Below are positions 1 to 7,102 of a stretch of 20,592 nt of DNA, in pieces. The notes beneath the pieces were generated by a model. The model was not told where the DNA came from. It worked only from the letters and a program-made list of their open reading frames with translations, and made no database searches. Both the position numbers and the translations under genes were made by a program. Source of the DNA: CAYMKL01 sp964390805 (lineage in GTDB: Bacteria; Chloroflexota; Anaerolineae; VGOG01); contig CAYMKL010000125.1 in assembly GCA_964390805.1 (NCBI GenBank), positions 1-20,592 of the forward strand, given 5' to 3'. The stretch's first letter is position 1; each line of letters opens with the position of its first letter.

Positions 1-56
1 GTTAATTTACAGACGCCCTTTTATGTGTGTTTTCCGTTCGTGTGCAGAAGTCATGA

Positions 57-296
57 TTGACTAAAAACCCCACAGATAAAGTTCGAGAACTTCAGCGGGC
101 GCTCTACCGGGCGGCCAAGCGGAGTGCCACCCGGCGGTTTCATCGTCTATCGGCTGAGTGGAACCGTCCGCTGGCACAAACAGACCGTGGATGCCCTCGG
201 ATGAAGAACATCGGAGAGCCGTGTGAGGGAGAACCTCACGCACGGTTCGACGAGGGGGAGCAGGGGCGGACCTCTGGGTGTCCAAGGTTTGGTTAA
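57..296 (+). pseudogene. Reverse transcriptase N-terminal fragment of group II intron
   Basis: The frame opens with TTG at 57 and reads DKVRELQRALYRAAKR followed by RRFHRL, which matches the conserved N-terminal (RT0) stretch of group II intron reverse transcriptases. After about residue 35 the similarity stops: no RT motifs such as YADD and no maturase or HNH domain follow. The remaining residues are simply translated intron RNA, including domain V. It is a dead fragment left by an internal deletion. No promoter or convincing ribosome binding site was seen. Confidence 0.65.
216..248 (+). ncRNA. Group II intron domain V
   Basis: GAGCCGTG at 216-223 pairs with CACGGTTC at 241-248 (8 bp with one G-U). 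The inner stem TGAGG/CCTCA is capped by a GAGA-containing loop, and a two-base CG bulge lies on the 3' side. The AGC catalytic triad is present at 217-219. This is the standard architecture of domain V, the catalytic core of group II introns, and no disabling change is visible in it. Confidence 0.85.
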
Positions 297-395
297 TTGA
301 GGCACTCGCCTGGAAACGGGGAGTAAATGAGCTGACCAAGAGACCTACAGACATTGGGAGTACTCCAAACCTGTTCTCTACTCTACAAACACGCG

Positions 396-433
396 AAAGG
401 CCACGAAAGCATTTCGCGCCTTTCGTGGCCTTT
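396..433. terminator. 14-bp perfect hairpin, likely terminator
   Basis: AAAGGCCACGAAAG at 396-409 is perfectly complementary to 420-433, leaving a 10-base loop. On the plus strand a T-rich run (GTTTCTT) follows; on the minus strand the tail is less T-rich. It sits between the intron remnant and the 3' end of the minus-strand GT4 gene and could terminate both. An alternative stem, CGCGAAA (392-398) with TTTCGCG (412-418), would exclude the main one. Confidence 0.6.
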
Positions 434-474
434 GTTTCTTCTGGGCAGCACCGCCTCAACTACGCCGCCGCACC

Positions 475-1677
475 TCAGACCAGCAAATCATATATCCCCA
501 TGATCCGCCTCCCCCCCTGCTCCCAGGAGTACCTCTCTATCACCCTCTGCCGCAAACCAGCCCCCAGAGTGGCAGCCCTCTTCTCGTCCTCCAGGATAAA
601 GCCGAGTGCTCCGGCCAGAGCTGTGGGGTTGCCAGGCTCGGCGTAGACTCCCCAGTCGCCCAGGTACTCTCGGCTGACGGGGGTATCGAATGTCACAGTG
701 GGCAGGGCCAGGGCCATGTAGTTCAACAGCTTGCCGCTGCCCTCGGTGGCCGAGATCTTGGTGGATACGGCCACGTCGCCCAGGGCCAGGAAGCGCGGCG
801 CAAGCTGGTAGGGCATCTTGCCAGTGAAGGTGACGTGGTCGGCCAATCCCAGGCTGTGAGCGTAGTCCCGATAGCCCTCCTCGCCCGGAAATCCCATGAT
901 CAGGAAATGGACGTCGGGGCGCGTCTTGACCAACTGGGCTGCCGCCTGCACCAGCAGGGAAGTGCCCTGGTACTCGGCCAACAGGCCCAGATAGACTACG
1001 ACTTTGCGCTGCGGGGGGATGCCCAGGTGAGCCTTCAGGTTGACGCGCTCCTCCTGGGTGAAGGCATCGGGGCGGAAGGTGTCGGTGTTGACGCAATCGG
1101 GCACGATGTGGATGTTGGCGGAATGGCAACGAAAATCATTTCTAAGCAGGTCAGCCGCGTGACGGGAGCTGGTGATGATGGCTGGAGGGAGGCGGTCAAT
1201 GACTTGCTCGACCCAGCGCACAGGACCGTAGAGGGCTCCGTCGGGGTTCAGAAAGCGGTGGTCAATCATCTCGCCCGTCATGCTGCCCTGAAAGTCGAAC
1301 ACCAGGGGCACGCGCTGCCGTTTGCCCAGCAGCTTGCCCAGCACGTAGCCGATGAGAGCTCCCTCGTGCAGGTGGGCGTGGATGACGTCGGGCTTGTTAC
1401 GCAGAGCCACTTGCAGCGATTTGATGGCCAGGAGAGCGTCGAAGGCCAGCTTATGTCTTGAACACCCCACCTCGTAATCGTGCCGCCAGGGGATGGGCCT
1501 GGTGCGCTCAATGTCCACACCATTCAAATCCCCGCCTATGTAATAAGTAACGATAGTGACTTTGTTGCCTAGCTTCTCCAGGATCCACGCCTCTTCCGCG
1601 ATCCGAACGTGACAACCATAATCCAGGAAGAAGCTGGTCGGGGCGATCATGAGGATGTTGTAAGTTCGTCTGGTCAT
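475..1677 (-). CDS. GT4-family glycosyltransferase
   Basis: This 400-residue protein probably moves a sugar from a nucleotide-sugar donor to a lipid-linked or surface glycan at the cytoplasmic face. The N-terminal Rossmann half holds the HAHLHEG motif near residue 100. The C-terminal donor half has VVVYLGLLAEYQG and a KLLNYMA stretch, where many GT4 enzymes have Glu at the Asn position. The ATG at 1677 is chosen because AAGGA lies 4 bases upstream and the sequence starts with a typical GT4 opening. A longer frame reaches 1770 but enters a palindromic repeat. It is the last gene of the minus-strand group, behind the GT39-like and GT2 genes, which suggests a shared glycan pathway. The acceptor and sugar cannot be told. 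Confidence 0.85.
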   Translation of the reverse strand: MTRRTYNILMIAPTSFFLDYGCHVRIAEEAWILEKLGNKVTIVTYYIGGDLNGVDIERTRPIPWRHDYEVGCSRHKLAFDALLAIKSLQVALRNKPDVIHAHLHEGALIGYVLGKLLGKRQRVPLVFDFQGSMTGEMIDHRFLNPDGALYGPVRWVEQVIDRLPPAIITSSRHAADLLRNDFRCHSANIHIVPDCVNTDTFRPDAFTQEERVNLKAHLGIPPQRKVVVYLGLLAEYQGTSLLVQAAAQLVKTRPDVHFLIMGFPGEEGYRDYAHSLGLADHVTFTGKMPYQLAPRFLALGDVAVSTKISATEGSGKLLNYMALALPTVTFDTPVSREYLGDWGVYAEPGNPTALAGALGFILEDEKRAATLGAGLRQRVIERYSWEQGGRRIMGIYDLLV

Positions 1678-1699
1678 AAGTTCCTTACTAATCAGAACA

Positions 1700-1820
1700 G
1701 CGATTGAAATCGTCTCTGGAGGGCGCGAATGCGCCGGTCGTCCACCTGCGTGGACGGTTTTCACGACCACGTAGGTGGTCGTCCGGCACGGAGTGCCCCC
1801 ACAGGTGCGATTTCAATCGC
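1700..1820. repeat. Four-hairpin palindromic element, copy 1
   Basis: The 121-bp unit fills the gap between the GT39-like stop and the GT4 ribosome binding site. Its ends are inverted repeats, GCGATTGAAATCGT (1700-1713) and GCGATTTCAATCGC (1807-1820), each nearly self-complementary. Inside are two more short hairpins, GTCCAC-CTGC-GTGGAC (1740-1755) and GACCAC-GTAG-GTGGTC (1765-1780). The related copy at 8467-8577 differs by paired changes that keep the hairpins. It resembles a non-autonomous MITE or REP-like element; no transposase is nearby. Confidence 0.8.
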
Positions 1821-1831
1821 CATCTTGGTCA

Positions 1832-4800
1832 TTACTCCGTTTCCGCTATCACCCACACCTTTCGCAACAGAACCCGATCGTCTACCCTCTCCCCGTCTGC
1901 ATTGAGGACCGGCAGCCGTACTCCCGCCCGCGCGTTGTACAAGCCTATCTCAATGGCGTATTGGCCCGACGGAGCACTGGGATCTATGACGATGCTGTAC
2001 TTATCTGTTACCACTTCGCCTTTTATCCACAGTGTCGTGGGATGCTCACCTTGCTTTGGCGGGTTGTCCTGTTGTCCCCAGATGCGATGATCCTCGTCAA
2101 TCAGGTGGGTGAACACGGTGTAGCTGGTGTCCATCTCTCCAAGGGCCCGCCAGTAGAGGGTCAGGGGCATGACTTCGCCGGAACTGAATCCGGCGCTCTC
2201 TAAATCATAACCCAGGAACTCCACCAACCCTCCCAGGTTGGCCTGGTGAGGGTGCTGGATGGTCGGAACGTCAAACTCGCGCTCGATCTGAATCACGTGG
2301 ATCTTCCCCATGTCGAGAGCATAGCCAGTGGGGGAGAACGCTGCCAACAGACCAGGCAGAAGGCCACCTGGCTCGGCCACTTCAGGCTGGCGCAGTACAA
2401 TCCCCACGTAGTAATCACCTCCAGGGGCTTCGAGGGGGATGCGCAGGGCGTGCTGCCCCTTCACTATCTCGCCCTCATCCCAAAAGCTGGTGGGGTATCC
2501 ATCGCCGGCAGGCTGAATCACCTCCTCGGCCCAAAGCTGCTTGTGCTCATCCACTAGACGAAAGTAGAAGGAGTAATCCTCCGCTAACTTCCGCGTGGCC
2601 TTGTCCTGAGCTTGTCGAAGGATTCGCCAGTATGGTCGCACCCACACCCAATCCCCCGGTCGGTAGCTCCCCTCGGTGAAGTCGTAGCCCAGTAGCCGAA
2701 GGTCGCCAAAATCCATAACCTGACGATGTTCCAGGGACAATGAAGCCGTTTCATCACATGACGTCACGGCCGTCGCTCCGCTTACGGCAGGTGGAGAGAC
2801 GGGCTTTCCCACCTGAAGGATCCCCATGTCCACCGCCGCCCCCTGGGAGTTTGGGTTTTCATCAACGACAGCCAACTGCCGTCTGTCGTCGTGAACCACC
2901 ATCTCCAGGCGGTACCAGCCAGGCGGGGTGCCGACGTCAATCAAAAGCTCGTAATCGTCCTTGACGATCTGGCCAGATTGCCACTGCGAGGTAGGATAGT
3001 GGCCGTTGAGGGGAGCGCGATCGGCCCGCCCCCAGAGGCGATTCTCCCCATCGAGAAGACGCAGCGAGACCCCGTAATTCTCTTCTAGCCCCCCCACTTT
3101 CCCCCCCAACCCTTCGACGGAGCTAAGGGCAGGCTCTGGGGGGGATGAAGGGAGGGCTTTCCAATACAGGTTCAGGTGCAGGAACTGTCCGCCAGCAGCG
3201 GGCCTGCCCTTGAGATCGTAACCCAAAAACAGGAGCTTGTCCTCGAACTTGGCCTCCATCGGGTGTTGAACCTCAGGCAGGGCATCGAGTGCAGGCGGGC
3301 TGGTCAGGAAGCAGAAGGCTTGCACCAGAGAGGCGTAGCTGTGAAAGCTCCTCTCATCCACCAGGAAGGCGTTCTGCTCAAGCCAGGTCTTGGGCAAGAA
3401 ATCCGGGTCGCCCCAGGGTGGGGTGTGTGAGAGGGCCAACCAGATGCGGTCATACTCCGCTGTCAGCTCCGTGAGGGCGGAGATGGTATCTTGGGCGGGA
3501 CTGGTCAGCCGGGGCAATCCGGTCCAGGGCAGGCCAGCGTCGGCATAGTAGTTGTAGAGCTGGGAGGTGTGGGGTGGGTCTACCACGATGATGTCGCCCG
3601 GCTGGGCATGAGCCTTGAGGTACTCGCCCCAGGCCCGGTGGTCGTCCTTGGCGTATTTCTCGTTGTGAAAATACTGCTGGGTGGAGTGAGTTGAGCCAGC
3701 GATCATCAAGGCCAGACAACTGGCGAAGACCAGCGGCCATTTCTTCTTGATGGTCGCCAACCCCACGGCCAGAATCAGATAAAAGGCAGGGCTGACCATT
3801 ATCAAATGGCGAATGTTCATATAGGCTGGTCGGACATAGGAGAGGAGATAGATTGACGACACGGGTACCAGCAGATAGATCAGGGCCGATAGGGGGTTGC
3901 TGGATATTGGAGGCCTGCCCTGAGCCTGGTCGAAGGGTTGGATATTGGATATTGGAGATTGGAAGCCTGCCCTGAGCCTGGTCGAAGGGTTGGAGGATGG
4001 AGGGCGGCGGAAAGTCCCCCAGACTATGGACACAGACCCGATCAGGAAAACGGCTCGAAAGACCCAATGGACGGCCAAGACCCGTTCGGCGCTGACCGAT
4101 ATTCCCAGGCTGAAGGAGTTGGACACGTCACGCAGGAGTTCGAGCAGGGAGATAAAGCGAAACCCAGCCATCTCCCCTTTGGGCAAGATGGAGAAGCCGT
4201 AGTAGAGGATGGGCAGGGCGATCAATAGCACTCCAAGCACTGGGATCGCTACCCGCCGCCATCCTTCGGCAGCCCTTCGACGGGGCCCTTCGTCAAGCTC
4301 AGGGGGGACCTCAGGACAGGGCTCAGGACGCCGCCCGGTCTTTGGAAGAAATGAGAGGAAGACCACCATCTCCGCCAGCAAGATCAAGGAGCTCAGATAG
4401 TGGGTGGCTAACATGGCTGCGGAGGACAGAATGTATAGTATGGTGGTCAGGTGGTCCTTGGTCGGGTGGTCGGATGGTCTTTGGTATTGAGTCAATATTC
4501 TGAGCAGGGAGTAGAACGACAGCAGGCCCAGGAAGGTGAGCATGGTGTACATTCTGGCCTCGTGGGAGTACCAGAGGTATAGCGGAGAGATGGCGCCGAA
4601 GAGGGCAGCCAATAACCCCACCCGCTGATTGGATAGGTACTTGCCCACGGCGTAGAGCAAAGGCACGGTCAACACGCTGAAGGCCAGGGAGGGGAAGCGC
4701 AGGGCGAACTCGCTCTGACCCGCCAATCTGACCACCAAGTGCAGCAGGAGGAAGTAGAGGGGAGGGTGATTGTCGAAAGTGACCACCTGCCTGGAGGTAT

Positions 4801-4990
4801 CGGTGAGGACGATCTCATTGGACAAGACGAGGGGCAGGTCGTAGTTGGCTCGTTGCAGGCTCAGGCTCTCGTCCCACCAGAGGCTTTGGGACCCCAAGCC
4901 ATAGACCCCTCGGGCAAAGGCCAGGGCTATGAAAAGGAGCAGCAATAAAGAACACAGATTGGCAGGATTTGCGGATCGTTTAAGGGTCAC
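1832..4990 (-). CDS. GT39/ArnT-like membrane glycosyltransferase with three C-terminal beta domains
   Basis: This 1052-residue protein probably transfers a sugar from a polyprenyl-phosphate carrier outside the membrane. Residues 10-430 are hydrophobic with many membrane segments. WWDESLS (38-44) gives the Asp/Glu of the first loop typical of GT-C enzymes, and HPPLYF follows at 75-80. Residues 582-1050 hold three related units of about 140 residues (roughly 582-728, 759-902, 920-1050), each with FLGYDL or LLGYDF, a YW segment, then P-T-x-x-W-x-x-G and a G-x-Y-x-x-E/G-I ending, probably carbohydrate-binding-like sandwiches. The start is GTG at 4990, with a weak GGTGG upstream. The gene contains five in-frame copies of a REP-like repeat and two tandem arrays, all in loops. 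It lies 90 bases after the GT2 gene, a likely donor-lipid synthase. Confidence 0.8.
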   Translation of the reverse strand: MTLKRSANPANLCSLLLLLFIALAFARGVYGLGSQSLWWDESLSLQRANYDLPLVLSNEIVLTDTSRQVVTFDNHPPLYFLLLHLVVRLAGQSEFALRFPSLAFSVLTVPLLYAVGKYLSNQRVGLLAALFGAISPLYLWYSHEARMYTMLTFLGLLSFYSLLRILTQYQRPSDHPTKDHLTTILYILSSAAMLATHYLSSLILLAEMVVFLSFLPKTGRRPEPCPEVPPELDEGPRRRAAEGWRRVAIPVLGVLLIALPILYYGFSILPKGEMAGFRFISLLELLRDVSNSFSLGISVSAERVLAVHWVFRAVFLIGSVSIVWGTFRRPPSSNPSTRLRAGFQSPISNIQPFDQAQGRPPISSNPLSALIYLLVPVSSIYLLSYVRPAYMNIRHLIMVSPAFYLILAVGLATIKKKWPLVFASCLALMIAGSTHSTQQYFHNEKYAKDDHRAWGEYLKAHAQPGDIIVVDPPHTSQLYNYYADAGLPWTGLPRLTSPAQDTISALTELTAEYDRIWLALSHTPPWGDPDFLPKTWLEQNAFLVDERSFHSYASLVQAFCFLTSPPALDALPEVQHPMEAKFEDKLLFLGYDLKGRPAAGGQFLHLNLYWKALPSSPPEPALSSVEGLGGKVGGLEENYGVSLRLLDGENRLWGRADRAPLNGHYPTSQWQSGQIVKDDYELLIDVGTPPGWYRLEMVVHDDRRQLAVVDENPNSQGAAVDMGILQVGKPVSPPAVSGATAVTSCDETASLSLEHRQVMDFGDLRLLGYDFTEGSYRPGDWVWVRPYWRILRQAQDKATRKLAEDYSFYFRLVDEHKQLWAEEVIQPAGDGYPTSFWDEGEIVKGQHALRIPLEAPGGDYYVGIVLRQPEVAEPGGLLPGLLAAFSPTGYALDMGKIHVIQIEREFDVPTIQHPHQANLGGLVEFLGYDLESAGFSSGEVMPLTLYWRALGEMDTSYTVFTHLIDEDHRIWGQQDNPPKQGEHPTTLWIKGEVVTDKYSIVIDPSAPSGQYAIEIGLYNARAGVRLPVLNADGERVDDRVLLRKVWVIAETE
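2602..2622. repeat. REP-like repeat inside coding sequence
   Basis: The core CCTGAGCTTGTCGAAGG (2605-2621) belongs to the same family as the copies at 3110, 3913, 3965 and 4273. In the gene's frame it yields LRQAQDKA (residues 791-798), directly after the YW segment of the second beta domain. It keeps the frame open. Confidence 0.75.
3110..3135. repeat. REP-like repeat inside coding sequence, inverse orientation
   Basis: It matches the reverse complement of the 3913 copy at about 20 of 24 positions and is flanked by C-rich and G-rich runs. It is read as ALSSVEGLGG within residues 619-630. It follows the YWKAL segment of the first beta domain, the same loop that holds the 2602 copy in the second. 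Confidence 0.7.
3913..3994. repeat. Pair of identical 30-bp REP-like repeats flanking a heptamer array
   Basis: The 30-base sequences at 3913-3942 and 3965-3994 are identical, with core CCTGAGCCTGGTCGAAGGG. Between them TTGGATA, TTGGATA, TTGGAGA and TTGGAA (3938-3964) repeat with a period of 7 bases. The block is read in frame as residues 333-360, including STRLRAG and PFDQAQGRP, in a loop between membrane segments. Confidence 0.8.
4273..4304. repeat. Degenerate double copy of the REP-like repeat in coding sequence
   Basis: CCCTTCGAC at 4273-4281 is followed by CCCTTCGTCAAGCTCAGGG at 4287-4305, related to the reverse complement of the 3913 repeat. In frame it encodes the Pro/Glu/Arg-rich loop of residues 229-240 between two membrane segments. 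Confidence 0.55.
4444..4485. repeat. TGGTC tandem array, period 7-8
   Basis: TGGTC starts at 4444, 4452, 4459, 4467 and 4475, with TGGT at 4482. The spacing alternates between 7 and 8 bases. It is read in the GT39-like frame as a hydrophilic loop (RPSDHPTKDHLTT, residues 171-183) between membrane segments. Confidence 0.6.
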
Positions 4991-5046
4991 AATAGACCAC
5001 CAAGACCGCTGGACTAGGGTCCAGCGGGAGCAGGTGAGCAGTCATT

Positions 5047-5082
5047 TTGGAAGTTGGAAGTTGCCGTTTGAGCTTTGAGCTT
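5047..5082. repeat. Two adjoining heptamer tandem arrays
   Basis: TTGGAAG occurs twice plus three bases at 5047-5063, and TTTGAGC twice plus two bases at 5067-5082. The second array runs into the stop codon of the GT2 gene, so the 90-base gap to the GT39-like gene is largely repeat-derived. Confidence 0.7.
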
Positions 5083-5824
5083 AATCTGCTTCTCTCCACA
5101 GTTGCACACGGAACCTGAATAGATCCCTGAAAGCGCGTAGAATAACACGGATGTTCGCTCCAGTTTGCTCTCCTGCCAGGCGGGGGAAATGGCTTACTGG
5201 CACCTCGACGATGCCAAACCCCCTTCTCTTTGCCCCCACCAGCAGCTCCGTGTCTATCATGGCCCCTTTTGAAGTGATGGGCACCTGGCGGGTAACCTCG
5301 CGCCTGAACAGCTTGAAAGCGCAATCAATGTCGCGAGAGACGTAGCCAAACAGCAAATTCACCAACGTTGTCCAGCCCCAGGCGAAGAAGCGACGGATGA
5401 AAGGGTCCTGGCGATCAGCCCGATAACCGATCACCAGTTCAGAGCTTTCGATATAAGGCAACAGCTTCTTTACTTCGGCGACATCGTACTGATTATCGGA
5501 ACTGGTGAAGAAGATCAGTTCACGGGTAGCAGCCTGAAAACCAGAATTCAAGGCCCCGCCATAGCCCTGATTGACTTCATGTCGGACCAGTCTGACCTTG
5601 GGATAACTCTCCGCAAGTTCCTCGACCACCTCCGAGGTGTGATCGCGGCTGCCGTCGTCTACCACGATGACTTCGTAGTCAGGGGTGATGGGTTCCATCA
5701 CCTCCAGCACACTCCTGACCGCCTGGCCAACGTTCTCCTCCTCGTTGTAAGCGGGCAAGACCACTGAGATGCTCGACTGAAACGTGAAACGTGATGCGTG
5801 ATGCGTGTCTTCAGCTTTCGTCAT
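5081..5824 (-). CDS. GT2-family glycosyltransferase, dolichol-phosphate-sugar synthase-like
   Basis: This 247-residue enzyme probably charges a polyprenyl phosphate with a sugar from a nucleotide donor. It has the GT-A opening VVLPAYNEEENVG (21-33), VVDDGS (54-59), NQGYGGALNSGF (85-96), a metal-site region SSDNQYD (108-114) where relatives have D-x-D, and IGYRADRQDP later. No C-terminal membrane segments follow, so it is the short, soluble or peripheral form. The ATG at 5824 has a GAAGG upstream and overlaps the GIY-YIG stop by 14 bases, suggesting coupled translation. Residues 7-16 are encoded by a heptamer array, so the N-terminus is partly repeat-derived. Its product could feed the GT39-like enzyme encoded next. 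Confidence 0.88.
   Translation of the reverse strand: MTKAEDTHHASRFTFQSSISVVLPAYNEEENVGQAVRSVLEVMEPITPDYEVIVVDDGSRDHTSEVVEELAESYPKVRLVRHEVNQGYGGALNSGFQAATRELIFFTSSDNQYDVAEVKKLLPYIESSELVIGYRADRQDPFIRRFFAWGWTTLVNLLFGYVSRDIDCAFKLFRREVTRQVPITSKGAMIDTELLVGAKRRGFGIVEVPVSHFPRLAGEQTGANIRVILRAFRDLFRFRVQLWREAD
5778..5807. repeat. Heptamer tandem array at the start of the GT2 gene
   Basis: TGAAACG, TGAAACG, TGATGCG, TGATGCG and TG repeat with an exact 7-base period. Read on the minus strand in the GT2 frame it gives THHASRFTFQ. The conserved domain begins just after it. Confidence 0.75.
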
Positions 5825-6068
5825 TCGACCTTCCCTCGATTAGTTTTAGTTTGTCAGTTCTGGACAGGCGACGGATGGCGGCCTCTCGCCTTTGAGCCGC
5901 GCTCCTGGTAGGCTGCTCCTCGCGGTACACCAGACGCACCGGCCGACGGCCACGGGTGTACCTGGCGCCCTGCCCACTGTTGTGAGTCCGAACCCGCTGC
6001 TCCAGATCCGTCGTCCAGCCAGTGTAGAGCGTCCCGTCGGCGCATTGCAGGATGTAAACGACGGCCAC
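5811..6068 (-). CDS. GIY-YIG endonuclease domain protein (UPF0213/YhbQ-like)
   Basis: This 85-residue protein is one bare GIY-YIG nuclease domain. VYILQC (4-9) and YTGWT (15-19) form the signature; the conserved Arg follows in LEQRVRTHNSG and the Glu in AAQRREAAIRRL. Length and layout match the stand-alone family found in many bacteria, whose role is poorly defined; DNA repair or processing is usually proposed. The start is GTG at 6068, with GAGG about 6 bases upstream, only 2 bases after the stop of the tyrA-like gene. Its 3' end overlaps the GT2 gene by 14 bases, so it is embedded in the operon although unrelated in function to its neighbours. Confidence 0.9.
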   Translation of the reverse strand: MAVVYILQCADGTLYTGWTTDLEQRVRTHNSGQGARYTRGRRPVRLVYREEQPTRSAAQRREAAIRRLSRTDKLKLIEGRSNDES

Positions 6069-6070
6069 CG

Positions 6071-7087
6071 TTAGCCTCGCTTCTTACCTTCGGCAGACTC
6101 AGGGCGCCGTCGCTTGCCCAGTCTCCCCAGGCCGAAGAGCTGGCCCATGAAGCTGCCCATGCTAGGCATCTCAGGTGACTGCCCTTCCCACTCACCTGCT
6201 TCCCTGGCCTTCAGCCATCTCTGCCGAGCTATCATCGCTTCCTCGAAGACCCGCTCCAATTCCTCGGCGTCCCCGGCCAGGATGGTCTCTTTGAGCTCAA
6301 CCAGCTTCCCTGAGCAGGCGTCAATCCAGCGCGCGATGTTCTCCCTGTTTACGAGACAGGCATCGCGATAGGTGGTTGGGTCGGCCGAGACGAAGCGGGT
6401 AGAGTTCTCGAAGGCGCCCCCGGCCAGCTTCCGCATCTCCCGCCAGGACGCGCTCTCGGTGGCGACTCCCAGCAAGGCAGCGGAGAGAACGAAGGGCAGG
6501 TGATCAACGCCGGCCATGAGGCCATCGTGCTCCAGGGGGTCGAGGAAGTAGGGTTTAGCGCCCAGGAGGTAGACGAAGTCGGAGGCCAGTCGCACCGCGT
6601 CGGGAGCCGCACCTGCTGCGGGAGTGAGGCAATAAACCGCCCCAGAGAAGATGTCAGCACTGGCCGCGTCAACCCCTCCGGATGAACTATCAATGGCAGT
6701 TGTCCCCGCGTCGCTGACGATGGGGTCACCGCCTACGAAGTTCACTTCTTTAGGTAGTATCTCTTCCGCCCATTCGACAACCGGCGACTTGATGCTGGCC
6801 GTGTCGGTGATCAGGCAACCAGGCTTGAGGTAAGGGCCGATGGCCGCCAAAGTGTCTTTGATGCCCCCTACTGGGATGGCAATGACGATCAGGTCGGCGT
6901 CCTCGCAGGCGGAGACCAGGTTCCAATCGGTCTTGTCCACAGCACCGATTTTCTTGGCCTGGTTGGCTGCACCCCGTTCCCGGTCGTGGCCGACTATCTC
7001 GAAATCGGCTTCAGCCTGGTGCAGGGCAAGCCCGATAGATCCACCAATGAAGCCCAAACCAACTATCGTAATTCGCGGTTTACTCAT
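6071..7087 (-). CDS. Prephenate/arogenate dehydrogenase-like protein (TyrA family)
   Basis: This 338-residue member of the TyrA family would oxidise prephenate or arogenate in tyrosine synthesis. The NAD(P)-binding GLGFIGGSIG lies at 10-19, ITDTASIK (93-100) carries the expected Ser, and the helical C-terminal domain keeps EHD (185-187) and DHLPF (195-199). It is odd at residues 119-136: where relatives read GGHPMAG, this protein has GGDPIVSDAG followed by extra Ser/Thr-rich residues, so the conserved catalytic His is Asp121. The C-terminal 35 residues are basic and low in complexity. No other aromatic biosynthesis gene lies nearby. It may be a true TyrA with a changed active site or a dehydrogenase of another small acid. 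Confidence 0.75.
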   Translation of the reverse strand: MSKPRITIVGLGFIGGSIGLALHQAEADFEIVGHDRERGAANQAKKIGAVDKTDWNLVSACEDADLIVIAIPVGGIKDTLAAIGPYLKPGCLITDTASIKSPVVEWAEEILPKEVNFVGGDPIVSDAGTTAIDSSSGGVDAASADIFSGAVYCLTPAAGAAPDAVRLASDFVYLLGAKPYFLDPLEHDGLMAGVDHLPFVLSAALLGVATESASWREMRKLAGGAFENSTRFVSADPTTYRDACLVNRENIARWIDACSGKLVELKETILAGDAEELERVFEEAMIARQRWLKAREAGEWEGQSPEMPSMGSFMGQLFGLGRLGKRRRPESAEGKKRG

Positions 7088-7102
7088 CCAAGACTCCTCC
7101 TA

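Larger units (their letters stand above)
57..386 (+). mobile_element. Group II intron remnant (internally deleted)
   Basis: A reading frame resembling the first residues of a group II intron reverse transcriptase is followed within about 50 bases by a domain V hairpin at 216-248. In an intact intron about 1.2 kb of RT/maturase sequence would lie between them, so most of the ORF is missing. The 5' part of the intron would lie left of the window. The 3' end is uncertain: TTCTCTACTCTAC at 374-386 resembles the last bases of many bacterial introns, but the stretch between domain V and this point is longer than usual and no clean domain VI was drawn. The element converges on the GT4 gene. Confidence 0.7.

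Noticed and set aside
1678..1770. N-terminal extension of the GT4 gene to 1770
   Set aside because: The extension lies in the four-hairpin repeat and has no ribosome binding site; ATG 1677 has AAGGA at good spacing and begins the family fold.
5047..5082. Possible short CRISPR-like array
   Set aside because: Units are 7 bases long and directly adjacent with no spacers, so these are simple tandem arrays.
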